Shown: positions 23,428-53,237 of the stretch, one piece after another | Layout: each line of letters starts with the position of its first letter | Numbering within the stretch: position 1 is the first letter of the stretch | From: Piscicola geometra | Taxonomy: Eukaryota > Annelida > Clitellata > Hirudinida > Piscicolidae | Direction of reading: 5' to 3' | NCBI GenBank assembly: GCA_943735955.1 | Contig: OX030962.1 | Location: 3,173,610 to 3,237,609, forward strand | DNA: 64,000 nt | Notes under the pieces: generated by a model | What the model was told of the DNA's origin: nothing | What the model saw: the letters and a program-made list of their open reading frames with translations, nothing else | Databases searched by the model: none | Made by a program: the position numbers and the translations under genes

Positions 23428-24295
23428 CTGGCAGTGGTGTGCGTGTGTGTGTAATGTATGTTTGTATGTGTGTGCATGTATATGAATGAATGAAAGGTTA
23501 TATGGGTTTACATGCCATATGCCACCATGAAACGTTGAATACTAATTAAATTTAATGATTAATAAATGTTTAATAATCAATTAAAATATTCGTTGAAAAC
23601 GGGTGTGCGAGAAAACGGAGACTTCGGAAATAGACGGAAAAATATAAATTAACAAAACTGCTTTTAAATTGAAGGTTAAAATTTTTTAAACAATAAAAAT
23701 ACGTTTTATATGACATTTTCAAATCAATGAACAAAATAAAGGGAGATCACAGAAATAGTTGAAAAATTAAAAATTAAGTAATAAAAAATTGTCAGACACC
23801 TTAATATTCAATATTGAAAACGGAGACAATATCATAAACACTTGTAAAAATGGACCGGTTACATTAATTTCATAATCGAATCAACAAACTAGTTTCATTA
23901 AATATCGATTTATTCTTATTCTGAATTCACTCGTGTTTTTATTTTCTAGGCACATTTTATTTCTCTAAACATTTTTCTATAAGCTTTCAATTTTTAGAAT
24001 TATTCTATGCCAATTATATTTTTTTCTTAACATTCGATTATGTTTTTATATTCTCAGAAACTGATTTTTATTTAAATTTCCTTTTTAAATTTAAATGTTC
24101 AAATACACTTAAAACACTTAAATAATATGTAATATTAATATTTAAAGTTTAAAAAGCGAAAATATTAAATCAGAAGACAAACTACTCAGCCAAATATTGA
24201 AAGGCTAAAGCGGCCACCAAGAAGACTGCTGCTAACTTAAATCAAAATTAGTTTGCAATTAAAGTAAAAATTTCCACTTGAAAAAATATGTGAGA
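23428..24295. other. no gene recognised; should contain UBL3 exon 1
   Basis: AT-rich upstream flank of UBL3. The short first coding exon is expected here or further upstream, but no convincing ATG exon with a donor was found. Confidence 0.35.
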
Positions 24296-24299
24296 TTTG

Positions 24300-24545
24300 A
24301 GGGTTGATTTGGCGTTGCCTTCAGAAATTCCTTTTTTTCAGCGGCGCCTCGCAAACAAATGCCCTTTGAAGATGCAAGAACGCCAAACAGCACGATCTGT
24401 TTTAGAATGTTCCCAGATGTCTGGGTTCAGGACAAACACTTGCAGTGAAGTTTTGAGCGTTTCTTCGAATCTTTTCTTAATTCCATCTCGTGATTTCTTG
24501 CCCTGCTGGAGCTCACCATAGAAGATTCTTTTTGGCTGTCTCTGG
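24300..24545 (-). pseudogene. LINE C-terminal fragment (RTE-like)
   Basis: The minus strand reads RIFYGELQQGKKSRDGIKKR, then FEETLKTSLQVF, WEHSKTDRAVWRS. This is the basic C-terminal tail typical of RTE-type LINEs and related reverse-transcriptase fragments in animal genomes. It lies directly next to an hAT fragment; no 3' tail was identified. Confidence 0.6.
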
Positions 24546-25392
24546 CGTCTGATATTTTTAATTCGGCCGAAACCGAAATTAAGCTGAAATTAAAATCAGA
24601 TTATCGGGCGAAACCGAAATTTTTCCCAACTTTCCTTAAAATAAAAAAAATATTATTTAACGATTTTAACAGTTTAATGAGTAAATCCAAACAAAATTAT
24701 ATTCTAAGCAAAAATTTAAAAGTTTTTCAACAATAAAAATGGTCTACATAAGTAATTGTTTATTAAAAGAAAAAAATAGTATTGAATGATGAAAATTTCT
24801 GTTTAATAATTAAATCCAAACAAACGAATATTGTAAGCCTAAAATAAGTTATTCAACATTTTCACCAAGAAGGTTGCTGCGACGATCTACGTAGATTTGC
24901 CCTGCAGAACTAAATAGTTGCTCGCTAGCCACACTTGTTGGGGGTGCAGATAAGTATTTTCGAGCAGCAGGCTCAAGACATGAATATTGACTGAATGCCA
25001 ATACGCAAAAATGTTGGATGTTCTATGGATCCTAGGCTCTTTAAGATACGCCTGCATTTGGCGTTCGTTTTCAAGCGTCTTCTTGGCGGCATCATCGTTG
25101 TTTTGGTTGGTGAGGATAACTCTGTCGTGAATATCCCATAAGGATGATGAACCCACACTGTTTAAAACGTTATTTTCCAGTATTTGTTTAACCTGGTTGA
25201 TTGGATTATCTCCTGCAACAAATGTTTGTTTGATAATGTTTAACAATTCTTTTCTGGCTTCTTCCTTTTCGAAGTCGTCAAAATGTATGTCTTCGAAGCG
25301 AGGATCAGGCCAAGTTGCTGGAAGCACATTTTTGCCATATTCCAACCGGATGTATATTACATCTCGAAGGACTGCTTTCATCTGCATCAGAG
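24546..25392 (-). pseudogene. 5'-truncated hAT copy, same family as the element in MTHFR intron 7
   Basis: A 166-codon open stretch (25387-24887, minus) shares long segments with the hAT transposase at 39680-40250 ([28 protein letters not shown]). The following 24546-24640 carries the subterminal TTCGGCCGAAA motifs of that element. The N-terminal two-thirds and the left terminus are missing. In this stretch it is more open than the longer copy, which has stops there. Confidence 0.85.
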
Positions 25393-25735
25393 TCTTCTTT
25401 TACTGGTAGATGCATCCAGTTTTAGCCCTTTCTACTCCTTTCTACGAAGTTTAACCTGAAACTTTAATCTGAAATGCCCACAAGCTATGCAATTTAATTA
25501 ACAACACAGCTATGACGATACAGTAACGGAATGTATATAAGTTGTTTTTCTTTTGTAATTTAATGGCTGTAAAATCAAACAATAGTGAAAAAGGATGCAA
25601 ATTTATAATAATTTGAGCAGCACTGTATTTATTGACGATCTGCCAAAAATACAGCTATGAGGTATTTATGTACGAAGAATATATACAAATTAACCATGAA
25701 GTATTATTGAGTGCTGACAAGATGGTTCTATTAAT
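25393..25735. other. no gene seen
   Basis: AT-rich filler between the hAT fragment and the split MITE. Confidence 0.4.
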
Positions 25736-25782
25736 CATGGGCAGCGATCCTGGGGGGGTTCTGGGGTCTGAAGGGGTCCGCC

Positions 25783-26675
25783 TTGGTGTTGGAATAAATG
25801 CCCCAGTGGACAAAATCCCCAGCGAGTAATATCCTCGCTCTGGTATTGAGGTAAACGCCTTTGTGGATAATAGCCCCGTCAGATATTTTACGGATAAAAG
25901 CCCTGTTCAGATAAAAGACCCGTTCACATTTTAACAGTTTTTTTATTTAAAAAAATGAACACTGAATTTAATAATAAAATAAATAAATAAACCAAAAAAA
26001 AGTATATTTTAGTGAAGAATTCAAAGGGTTGCTGATTGTTTGTGTTGCTGTTTGTGCATGTGTGGGTTGCTGTGTGTGTGTGTCTGCCGTTATTTATATT
26101 TTATTTGATAAAAAATTGAATTTTATTAATTTTAGTTATTAAACTGTTATATTATATTGTAATATTGTTATAATATAATTTAATATTGTTATATTATAAT
26201 TTAATATTGTTAAAATATAATTTAATATTGTTAGAATATAATTTAATATTGTTAGAATATAATTTAATATTGTTAGAATATAATTTAATATTGTTAGAAT
26301 ATAATTTAATATTGTTAGAATATAATTTAATATTGTTAGAATATAATTTAATATTGTTAGAATATAATTTAATATTGTTAGAATATAATTCAATATTGTT
26401 AGAATATAATTTAATATTGTTAGAATATAATTTAATATTGTTAAAATATAATTTAATATTGTTAGAATATAATTTAATATTGTTAGAATATAATTTAATA
26501 TTGTTATATTATGAAACATTAAAAGGCAAAGATTTTTATTTTTTAACATTTTATTTCAAACCAAGACATTTATCAAAAAATGTTTTTATTACCCAGAGCT
26601 TTAGTCCGCGGGAGTCATTATCCGCCAAGATTTTGATACGCGGGGATTTTATCCACCGGGGCACTTATCCGCCAA
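25783..26675. mobile_element. non-autonomous inverted-repeat element inserted into the MITE
   Basis: The ends are inverted: left TTGGTGTTGGAATAAATGCC, right (reversed) TTGGCGGATAAGTGCCCC, and both continue with GTGGA.AAAATCCCC. It is flanked by GTCCGCC on both sides (25776-25782 and 26678-26684), probably a 7-9-bp target duplication. There is no coding capacity; the centre is a 21-bp minisatellite. The superfamily was not identified. Confidence 0.65.
26150..26515. repeat. 21-bp minisatellite, about 17 copies
   Basis: Unit AATATTGTTAGAATATAATTT, nearly perfect. The unit is a multiple of three and free of stops in one frame of each strand, so it produces two overlapping repetitive ORFs. They are artefacts of the repeat. 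Confidence 0.95.
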
Positions 26676-26805
26676 CCGTCCGCCTAAATGTGGACCCCCA
26701 CTTTTTTCAATAAAATCATTTCTAAACTCTTGTTTTGATGCGAGATTAACCGTCAACTATGGCATAAAACAGAATGTTTACATAATGATACATTGAGTGT
26801 AGGGG

Positions 26806-27147
26806 AGACCGGGGCTGTATGTTACAAGCCTAATAAGTTTTCTAAGAGAGAAGTAATTATAATTTTTTAATTTATTTATACTCTTTGGTTACTCTTCCAT
26901 CTTCTATAAATAAATCTTTGTACTCGTGTTATGAAACTTTTTAAAGACGTTTTTCTTTTTTGGAAAACTTTAGTAAGTTTCAAAAGTTTGATTATTTTTG
27001 TTCTATCTTAATTAATATTGACATTTAATGCAAACTAATTTTAAATAACGATAAAGCAGCCTTTTAAAATATAATAAAAGCATTTTTCATGCTTAAATTA
27101 GTTTCTTTTTTTACAATTTATTTTTATAGAAGTCATATGGTATAGGG
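26806..27147. other. no gene seen
   Basis: AT-rich sequence without recognisable features. Confidence 0.4.
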
Positions 27148-27155
27148 GTTGTTTG

Positions 27156-27855
27156 CAGTGTTATAGTCGTTTCATAAAATAATTATAGTTTTTATTTCAG
27201 TTTCGTTATGGAATTAATTATAGTTTTTTTCGTCTTCGTTTTGAAAATAATTAAAGTTTTTATTTTCTTTTCAGTTTTGAAAATAATTAAAGTTTTTATT
27301 TTCATTTTAGTTTTGAAAATATATTAATTTACATTTTTAAACACTATTTTTTATATCTATAAAAATTAATTGATCATAAAATAGAAAACAGTGAAATAGA
27401 ACTGTATATTAACAACAAATGAGTTTTAAAAATTCACAGTCAAATGAAATATTATAAGAATTGATTAGGTAAATTATTGAGTAATAACAAATTTGAAATA
27501 TAACAAATTTACGATTAAAATAAGTAATTGAAAAAGCGAAGCGGTAATAAAATAACGTTTTATAAATGGCGCTACTTTCACAAAGCCCAAAGATAAAGTT
27601 TATAACAAAGACATATATTTTATATAAATTATTCCTTTGCATATTATGGCATACTTTGAAATTTATTTAATTTTCGTTTTGAAAATAATTATAGTTTTTG
27701 TTTCAGTTTCGTTTTGTAAATTGTTTTTTATTTTTGTTTTCGTTTTGAAAATAAATTTTGTTTTTATTTCCGTTTTCGTGGAACGATTATTCAGAATTGT
27801 CGTTTTCGTGGAACGATTATTCAGAATTGTCGTTTTCGTTACGAAAATAATACTG
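27156..27855. mobile_element. 700-bp hAT MITE with perfect 8-bp target duplication
   Basis: Starts CAGTGTTATAG and ends ATAATACTG, which are inverted. It is flanked by GTTGTTTG at 27148-27155 and 27856-27863. It is filled with subterminal TTTTCGTTTTGAAAATAATT-type repeats, typical of hAT ends, and has no transposase. Confidence 0.85.
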
Positions 27856-27989
27856 GTTGTTTGTTACAAAATTTTGTCTGTCATTCCAGTTAGTGAAATA
27901 GTTTATAGAAAGTTTTTTGGTTCCTTTAAGGTAATATGAAGAATTATATATAAAAAACTGATCGGATTCGCATAAAAATTATGTTTTGA

Positions 27990-28425
27990 ATTCTGCAGTG
28001 GAGACTGTTAAAGAAACTGGACGTTCAATTGGATGTGTTTCTGCACAATACGGCTTGAACTTCATGATGCTCTATCGGAGCTATAAGAATAGTTTAACAA
28101 GTACTCTGCCTTCAAAGAACGAACACAATCGACAAGGTTTTACTAATAATCAGACACAATAAATAGCTGTTTATGTTGAAACTGCAGCAAAACTGTACCA
28201 TGGCCTTCCACCAAAAGAAGTGAGAAAGCTTGTTTGTCAATATGCTACAAAAACAGTATCCTGCAAAGTGTCATGATGCTCAACAAGCAGGCGCAGATTG
28301 GTTATCGTTTTTTTAAACGTAATAATTCTCTCAATACGAATTCCCGACGTTACAAGTCTGGGCCAAGCCACAAGCTTCAACCGAAAAAACGTTGATTTTT
28401 TAAATGAATCAAAATAAAGGTATAT
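27990..28425 (+). pseudogene. pogo-like transposase N-terminal fragment
   Basis: The plus strand reads AVETVKETGRSIGCVSAQYG (helix-turn-helix), GFTNNQTQ, and LPPKEVRKLVCQYA. After a frameshift it reads IRIPDVTSLGQATSFNRKNV. This order is that of pogo/jerky-type transposases. In-frame stops and a frame change show it is dead. The catalytic DDE part is absent. Confidence 0.6.
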
Positions 28426-28526
28426 GGTATAAGTCACAATATAACATTAAACTATTGATGATGAAAATTGTGATATTTAATTTGAGTAATGAGTTTATAG
28501 TATAGTCTATACTAGAGTCTATACAC

Positions 28527-29740
28527 TTATTTCTCAAACTATATTGTATAGTTAGCAACCACCACGGATTTTTCAAAATTATCAATTTCAAAAAAATTAA
28601 TACACATTTAATAGATTTTTATTTGCAGATTGTAAATCTGTTTTTATTTTTTACATATTCCAAAGTTATTCAGCTTTTAAACTCGAATAAATATAACTTT
28701 TAGGGGAATTACGTACAACGCTTTTGGCTTGAATAAATATGCGTTTCATGGACCTGACTTTGAGAGTCTAACTTTATCACTATACTTTTTCAATCTCTCG
28801 TATATTGATGAAACTTTTTTATGAATGAAAATTCAAATTAAAAACTTAAATTAAAAGCTTATTTTGACAACTGAAATAAAAAAGTTACTTTATAGTGCTT
28901 TTGGGTCTCATTCATGATGCCAGCATGATCAATTTGAATGATTCGAATGTTTTTTATTTTATTTAAGATATTAAAAACATTTTATGAAAAAAAGACAACA
29001 ACAAAAATCGTATGAAATCCTAATCCGAAACCCTTTTCGAGTCTAAAGTTTAGAGGCATTTAGAGAGTCAAAAGCGTCAGAAAATCATTTCAAAGTGTAC
29101 TTTCCAATTTTGATTAACAATTTTAATTATCATATTTTTTAATTCATGTTTTTATATGCTTTATTTGAATATGAATTAAATTAGGAGACAAAATAGCGAG
29201 CTTTTACGCATGCACTTTTAGTTATCTAGAAAGAACCTAAAACTCCTAAATGTCAGGCGATACTGGGTATGTATGATGTGGTCTTGAGGGCTCAAAAATA
29301 GGTTTAATTCAATGATTTTAGTATAATTTTGAAGAAAATGAAATTTATTTTCAAAATATATTTCAATCTTTTAAAATATGTTGCTGATTTTAGAGAGTTT
29401 TAATAAAAACCTTTCACCTCTCTCTAAAAACATTATAATTCATTCCCTGCTCATCAAATTTAATAGCTTTTGACATATTTTATAGAACTTTTGAAGAAGT
29501 TTTTAAAAATCTTTAATTTATTTTTATACTCTCTTTTTTGAGAGAGCAACTTGAAAAACTTTAAAATATGCTGGTGTCCAAACTGTGGATAACATAGTGT
29601 AAAACTAGTTATCGCTTTTAAAATTGTTAATTAGTTTTTATATTATTAAAATTATATTCATTGAAAAGAAAATTCATTTTTAAACCTTAAAATTATCAAT
29701 GGTGGTTGCTATGTATAGTATAGTTGTTAAGAAATGGGAG
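28527..29740. mobile_element. candidate 1.2-kb inverted-repeat element
   Basis: About 45 bp at 28527-28575 and 29693-29740 are imperfect inverted copies (shared GCAACCACC and TTTCTYAA…ACTATA motifs). The interior is AT-rich and non-coding. No clear target duplication was found. Confidence 0.35.
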
Positions 29741-30821
29741 ACCACCCAATTTTAGTGTTTTTGAAAATGTTTTCATTTCTAATGATCAAAATTTAAAAGC
29801 TTAAAAAATTGTGCTGAAATTTTCAATATGTTACTCGTAAATTTTTATCAAGTTAAAATTGTTCGACTATTTCATTGGTCTCCCTCAAGTTTCAAATGTT
29901 GTTACTAAACATATTTTTATTATTTAAAAAAATTTTAAGTTACAAGTTTTTTTAATCTATATATTTCTCCTCTCATCCCCATTTTAAATGTAATTCAACA
30001 TATCTGACCTAGGTCTTGTATACCTTTGGCATGTATACCTACAACATGAGGGTAATAAGTGCATGACATGATTTTCCAATGGGTTTGTGAGTGTAAGTTT
30101 TGTTGGTAGATGTGTGCATTATTATTGCAGCACTAAGTATGAGTGATTTTGAATTATATGTTCCTTCCAGACCTGGTCAGAGGAGATCTGTCTGCTTCCC
30201 ATTTATAACCTAAGTGAAGGAAGTGATATGAACTGTCATTAATTGAATGATTTTTAGAAATTATTTTAAAACGTATTATTTAATTCTAATAAATCTAGTA
30301 GAAAGAGTAAATTGAGGGAAGCTACCAGAAGAGGGGACAATGGAGTGGAAGTTTCAAGAATAAAGTCAAGCAAACGGACTAAATTTTCATTTATCGAAAT
30401 TAATGTTGCCTATGTTTTTGACTGATTCTTTTAAATAACACTGAGAAGACCATGTTTGAATTGATTGTTAAGATACAATAGGTTAATTCATAATTTCGTA
30501 TTAATAATTAATGAATGAATTCTAAATAAAAATATTGAAATATCTAAATACTTTATTATGAATTGAATTTTACAAGAGCAGAATAATTAACAAATAAATT
30601 GTAACATATAAAAGCCTTGGAAAAAACAACTTATTTGGGAGTTTTGACTCCACACATACTACTCTTCCTCATTAAAAAACAATATAAATATTTTTTAAGA
30701 AAACTATTCAAATTAAATGACCTTTCAAATCTAAGATTTAAAATAATAAATATCATTTTAATTTTTTTGTCTAATTTGTTGTTACTTTTTACATATAAAA
30801 GTAAATTCAACTTTTATTGAA
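29741..30821. other. no gene seen; upstream of MIX23
   Basis: AT-rich sequence containing the presumed MIX23 promoter and 5' UTR. No assignable regulatory motif. Confidence 0.4.
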
Positions 30822-32471
30822 ATGGCCACTACTGTACAAACTAGCGTAACATGCACTGACTTTGCAGTATTTCAAGTAGGTTTTAAATTCATTACATAAT
30901 TTTGTGAATGAGTTTAATACTGGAATGCAGTCATGTTTTGAAAATATCACATCTCACTAAGATTCTTAGTGACTATGAAGCCATATAACATTTATAATAT
31001 AAATTATATAGTTATCTCAATAATCATTCATATGATATAATTTAATCTCAAGATGGTTATCCACAGGAGACACTGAAGCGACTGCGACAGGTGGATGACA
31101 GAGTGGTGCACACCCTGAACTGCTCACTGCCCACCAACTCTTTCCAAAAACCCAACAGCCCTTCACAAGCATGCGTCAAAATCTTTAAAGAGGTTGGTTT
31201 TCTTAGTGACGTTTTGTGAAGCTAAAATTGTTAAACATAATATGATTAAATAGCAGTTTGTAAATAATACTAAATATATTGTTGAAAACGTTTTTTTAGC
31301 TGAAAGAGATACATAAGAAGAGAGACCAAATGATTCGGAATTGTGTCAAGGAAGTGACTCAATCTATTGAACACTCATTGCAGTTACAGAGTTGGTCAAT
31401 TTTTAAGTTTTACTAAAATAACAATATTTATCAGTTAACATATTAACTTTTTTTTAAACCTGTCAGATGACCTCCCTGATGAAGATATCTTGGGAAAGAG
31501 ACAACATCTTATTTCTCTCAAAACTCAGCAACGAAAAGTGCTCTTTCTAATTTGTTACACAATAATTCATTGCCACACATACTGCAGGACAGTAAATAAA
31601 ATTAATTGAAATTTACACTGCCTACTTCCATTTCACTCAGTCTACACTACTTCAGTTTATTACATTACAATACACACACTGCACACCAAAACATGCAACA
31701 CCATGAAATGGTACAGTGTAGTGGTATAGTGAGGTGTTGCTAGGTATGCTTCATAACTCACACACCTTACTATACCACCCCACCACAATGGAATGAGGTT
31801 ATTCAACCCTCAATGTCATGACAGATTAAAGCAATAACACTTAGCTTAAGGCCTTAATGAATGTCTTAAGTCGTAAGACATTCGTTACAAAAGCGAATCA
31901 AGAGCGAGGGTCAGCTCGTCTATGATTAGTGTTACCGCTTCATGTTCGTCTGAAAATGGAAAAAAAAACATCCCAAAAAATCGTTTTTTATAAAAATTTA
32001 TTAAAGCAGGCATGTATCAATCAATTATACCACAAGGATTGCTTTTTATGATCTTGATCAAAACATTAATTAATGAAAACTGATTTATTAAATCCAAGTT
32101 CTTCATTTTGTTGTTTTTAAAAAGTCAACAAGGAGCCGGCAAACTGAATCATTGATGAGCTGAGCTGCTGTTGTTTGCTCTATGCGTAGTGAATGTTTCA
32201 AGAAGTGACTTTGTTAGGTGGTTTTTGTTATCTGTAATTGCAACACAACAGCTGAGGCAGATGCAGCAGGAGTTTAATGTTGAAGAAATCATCAAAGATC
32301 GCACTCTAAAAGTGAGTGGCATCAAACGATTGTGCTGTCGAGGTTACAAAATATTTTAAATTTCCTAGAATTTAATATTTTATGGCTTTTTTATATTTTA
32401 TTGTTATTTTTCAGGCCTACGATGAAAGATGCAAATTCATAAACGACCCTTCCATCACCTCTACTTCTTGA
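30822..32471 (+). CDS. MIX23: MIX23 (CCDC58) mitochondrial intermembrane-space protein, 6 exons
   Basis: Exons 30822-30875, 31067-31192, 31300-31390, 31467-31537, 32252-32311, 32415-32471; 152 aa against 144 in human. The exons read TCTDFAVFQ, then LRQVDDRVVHTLNCSLPT, SQACVKIF, KKRDQMIRNC, DLPDEDILGKRQHL, LRQMQQEFNVEEIIKDR and YDERCKF. These match the family along its full length, with cysteines at the expected places. The family is imported into the mitochondrial intermembrane space through the MIA40 disulfide relay and is helical. Donors include two gttggt and one gtgctc. Exon 1 is 18 codons and starts at the first ATG; the N-terminus is not a classic presequence. Confidence 0.95.
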
Positions 32472-32494
32472 TGTTTATATGTGGATGAAGAATC

Positions 32495-32500
32495 AATAAA
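32495..32500 (+). terminator. candidate polyadenylation signal of MIX23
   Basis: AATAAA 24 bases after the MIX23 stop codon. Confidence 0.6.
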
Positions 32501-33223
32501 TGATATAATCAAAACTGATTTGTTAGCCTTATTTAAACAAGCCATCATGTCTTTACATTCTGTACATATTTTGTAGGCTTCACAACGTTTTGAAGTCGAT
32601 TAGTTCTCTCAAGTTGCCATAGTAAGCAATTCTTCAAACGTTATAAGTATCAAAATAAAAATGTAATAAAAAATATTATATTTTAAAATCTGAATGCTTC
32701 TGAAACTAATAAATAGAGCAAAATGAATTGTTTAATGCTATTAAGGCATTTGAGTATACAACAGTATATTATAATATAAACTTTATATTATAAAGGCTAT
32801 ATTTAATGCACATGTAAATTGTATTCTCGTTATACTATCGTATAACGGTTATAGCTATATTATATCATATTCTATAGTTATAATACGATAATGAAATTCA
32901 CTATTCATTAAGCGACACACGCCATTGGCTACAGGGGGGTATATATACAAAGTTCAAAAGGATTTTTTCTCTCCTACTCTCATTACACCATAGTTTCGCT
33001 CTGCCTTTATTTATGAGTCTAGCTTAAAAGGCCTGAAAGTTTCACTAACCTTTGCCTCTTTGCAGATTCAAGTTCACTATTTAATGGAAACATACCATTA
33101 GAAAAGTGGGTTAAAGGAAAATAAAATTTTGAAAACACAAAAAAGTACGCCAAATCTAAATCTCTATATTTATAAAAACTGAAATTTGTAAATATACAAC
33201 AACACATACAACAGATACCTACA
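32501..33223. other. no gene seen; MIX23-MTHFR intergenic
   Basis: AT-rich with short imperfect palindromes near 32765-32895. It must hold the MTHFR promoter; a TATATATAC run at 32940-32948 is a possible TATA element but is unproven. Confidence 0.35.
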
Positions 33224-50697
<17,474 letters not shown>

Positions 50698-50705
50698 TTA
50701 AAACA

Positions 50706-51531
50706 CAGTGATGGGCAATAAACTAAATATTTGTAGTTGAAATATAACTGTTTTTAAACTAAAAATAATTAGTTTAACTAATAGTTATAAACTTATCTTT
50801 GAGAATAGTTAACTAAACTTTAAAAAATAAGTTAAACTTTTCCAAACTATTTTGCAATAATTTTTGTTTTCACTTATTGATAGGCAGAATCTAAAGCAGG
50901 AAAACAGTGTAACATAAAAAACCATTGAAACCATGTATTTATTAGCCATTATTTCCAAACAACTCTAAGAAATAAATATAAATTTAAAGAAAAAACAAAA
51001 ATAAGTTCAAAAGACTCTCAGAAATAACACATCAATTTTATTTTAAATTACCATTATAATAAAAAAAACATGTTGCACAATTTTAAACAGTAAATTCAGT
51101 AACATTCTGACTTCAAGATACTTTTATAGACTTATATTGTCAGTTTAACTTTATACTGTACACTCATTTAATCTTAGACTGAACAAACACTATCTTGTCC
51201 GGAGGTTTCTTCCGACAGTGGCGTGACTAAAAACTTTTTAAGCAAAGCTGAAAAATACAATTAGGAAAAGAGTAAAACCAAAAACTTTGAATGTACTTGG
51301 TTTGAAAAATATTGAAAAATTCTACAGTATTGCTTTATTTAGTCTAAAATTCATATGTTAAAAAAGGACTAACTAAAATATTTCAGTTAAACTATTTAGT
51401 TGGAAGCTAAAGTTTTAGTTAATTATTCATTTTAACTAAACTATGTTTTTTTAGTTAAACTATGCAGGAAACTACAAAAAAATAGTTAAACTATTAGTTT
51501 GCCACTACTAGTTAAACTATGCCCATTAGTG
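50706..51531. mobile_element. 826-bp hAT MITE with perfect 8-bp target duplication
   Basis: Starts CAGTGATGGGCA and ends TGCCCATTAGTG (inverted, two mismatches). It is flanked by TTAAAACA at 50698-50705 and 51532-51539. It is rich in subterminal AGTTAAACTA motifs in both orientations, with no transposase. Confidence 0.88.
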
Positions 51532-51539
51532 TTAAAACA

Positions 51540-52384
51540 GCAAAAAAATAAATTGCGTAAACGCAACAGCGACGGTATATGGGTTAAAATTTAAATGACC
51601 AAAGTTGAGTTCTCCCCTCCCAGCATTTTTTGCTGGTTGCGCCCCTGGACGTAATGATAGGTGAAAGGGAAAATGATTTTTTAAAGATGGATGGGTGGAA
51701 GGGAAAATGATTTTTTAAAGATGGATGGGTGGAAGGGAAAATGATTTTTTAAAAATGGATGGGTGGAAGAAGACGAAGAGACCTATTTAAGCTTATAACG
51801 TGCGTGCAGAGAAGTTGACAAGATTCGAGAAAAAAAAACTTGTATGAATATATAAATATATAGAAGAGATGTAGCAGAAGTTGGAAGATGTGAAGGTTGC
51901 ATTAAAGAGAAACATGTTTTTAAGTTGTGTGTTTGTTTCAACTTGAGAGGAATCTGAGGGACTTTTAAGAGTTGTAAATGAATAATTTAATTAAACGTTC
52001 ATTCGTTCTTATGCTTGACACTTAAGGAATGGTTGCTTTGTTGGAGCTTTCATCAAACTTCAGGAGAAACAACGAATATGAAGTGATCAAAGAGGCGTCT
52101 ACCAAGAAGATCTTTCAAGCTTTTTAACGCCTAGATATTCCATCTTCTGAGGTATGACGAATAAATATTCCATTAGGAAGTTTGCAATTGCATGACTGCG
52201 TTGAAGGGATCGACAATAATGCGACTACAAAAAATCAATGAAAGTATTATAAATATATTATAATAGTATTAGTAGTAGTAGGAGTAGTAATAATATTGTA
52301 ATTTATTTTTTATTCTTAGTAACAATAATATTATTTTATTTAGTTTATTTATTATTACTATTTGTAATGGTATTCTTGTTTTAT
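51540..52384. other. no gene seen; short tandem triplication at 51661-51770
   Basis: Three copies of a 42-bp unit (GGTGGAAGGGAAAATGATTT core) in otherwise anonymous sequence. Confidence 0.5.
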
Positions 52385-52868
52385 TAGTAAAACATCTCTT
52401 ATAAGGACAGAGCTCGGGTCACAATATTTTATCTTTATAAAAGAGGTTTCCTTTCGTGAGAGGTTTTGAAAAAAAATCACATTTTTTACTGAAACTTTAT
52501 TCAAACTGAATAAAACTATAAAAAATTGTTCACTAATTTTTAAAAAATTGTTAATTAAACATTATTTTTTTACATTTAGGCAATAGGATTTTTTAATAAC
52601 TTATCCATTTTGAACAAGCATTCTTTGAGTTCAGAATCTTTCTCTTTTAAGGTATATTTCAACAATCTTTTCGTCATCTCCCATGCATCTCTGCTTCTTC
52701 CTCACTCCTTCATTTTCTTCTTCTTCTGAGGTTTCATTTTTTTCTTGGATATTTTCTGTTGGAATATCCTTGTGACAATGTGCTAATTCACTCAGTGTTT
52801 AGTTATTTGGCGGTAAAATATTAAACTTTCATCAACATCATCAGCTGATACATCTACATTATAATTAT

Positions 52869-53237
52869 CATGGGCGGCGATCCTGGGGGGTCTTGGGGTC
52901 CAGATCCCCCACATTTTGGTAGTGAGGGGGTTTGCCTTAATGTGGAGCTCCACTTTTTAATAAAAACATTTGAAATTCTTGTTTTGATGCAAACATAATC
53001 GTCAAACATGGTATAAAACACAATTTTTACATTGTAATACATTGTGACCATGTGTAGTTATAGTTATAGCTGTCTAAAACAAAACTATTTATTGCTTACT
53101 TAAATATTCGTATCAAAAAAGAACTTAAACAACGCTTTTTAAAGGAGGGGGAAAGGAGATCCGGACCCCAAGACCCTCCCAGGATCATCCATGCTGGTTA
53201 GGACCCCCCCAAGATTTGCAGCAGATCGCCGCCCCTG
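52869..53237. mobile_element. 369-bp hAT-type MITE with 8-bp target duplication
   Basis: Begins CATGGGCGGCGATCC and ends GATCGCCGCCCCTG (inverted). It is flanked by ATAATTAT at 52861-52868 and 53238-53245. The halves carry further inverted GGGTCTTGGGGTCC motifs. It is related to the split copy at 25736 and to the composite at 9848-11256. Confidence 0.9.

Larger units (their letters stand above)
25736..26805 (+). mobile_element. hAT-type MITE split by a second inverted-repeat element
   Basis: The left part (25736-25782, CATGGGCAGCGATCCTGGGG) and the right part (26685-26805, TAAATGTGGACCCCCAC through GATACATTGAGTG) match consecutive parts of the 369-bp MITE at 52869. Between them sits an 893-bp insertion at 25783-26675. 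The right terminal half of the MITE is missing. Confidence 0.75.

Noticed and set aside
24300..24545. Host gene exon on the minus strand
   Set aside because: The basic KRIFYGELQQGK-type sequence is a familiar LINE C-terminal tail and has no splice context.
26139..26713. Seven-residue repeat proteins on both strands
   Set aside because: The 21-bp unit is a multiple of three without stops, giving overlapping ORFs; no flanking coding sequence.
51216..51647. Possible transposon with ends CAGTGGCGTGAC and GTTGCGCCCCTG
   Set aside because: The ends are inverted-like, but the flanking 8-mers do not match and the interval straddles the boundary of the well-supported MITE at 50706-51531.
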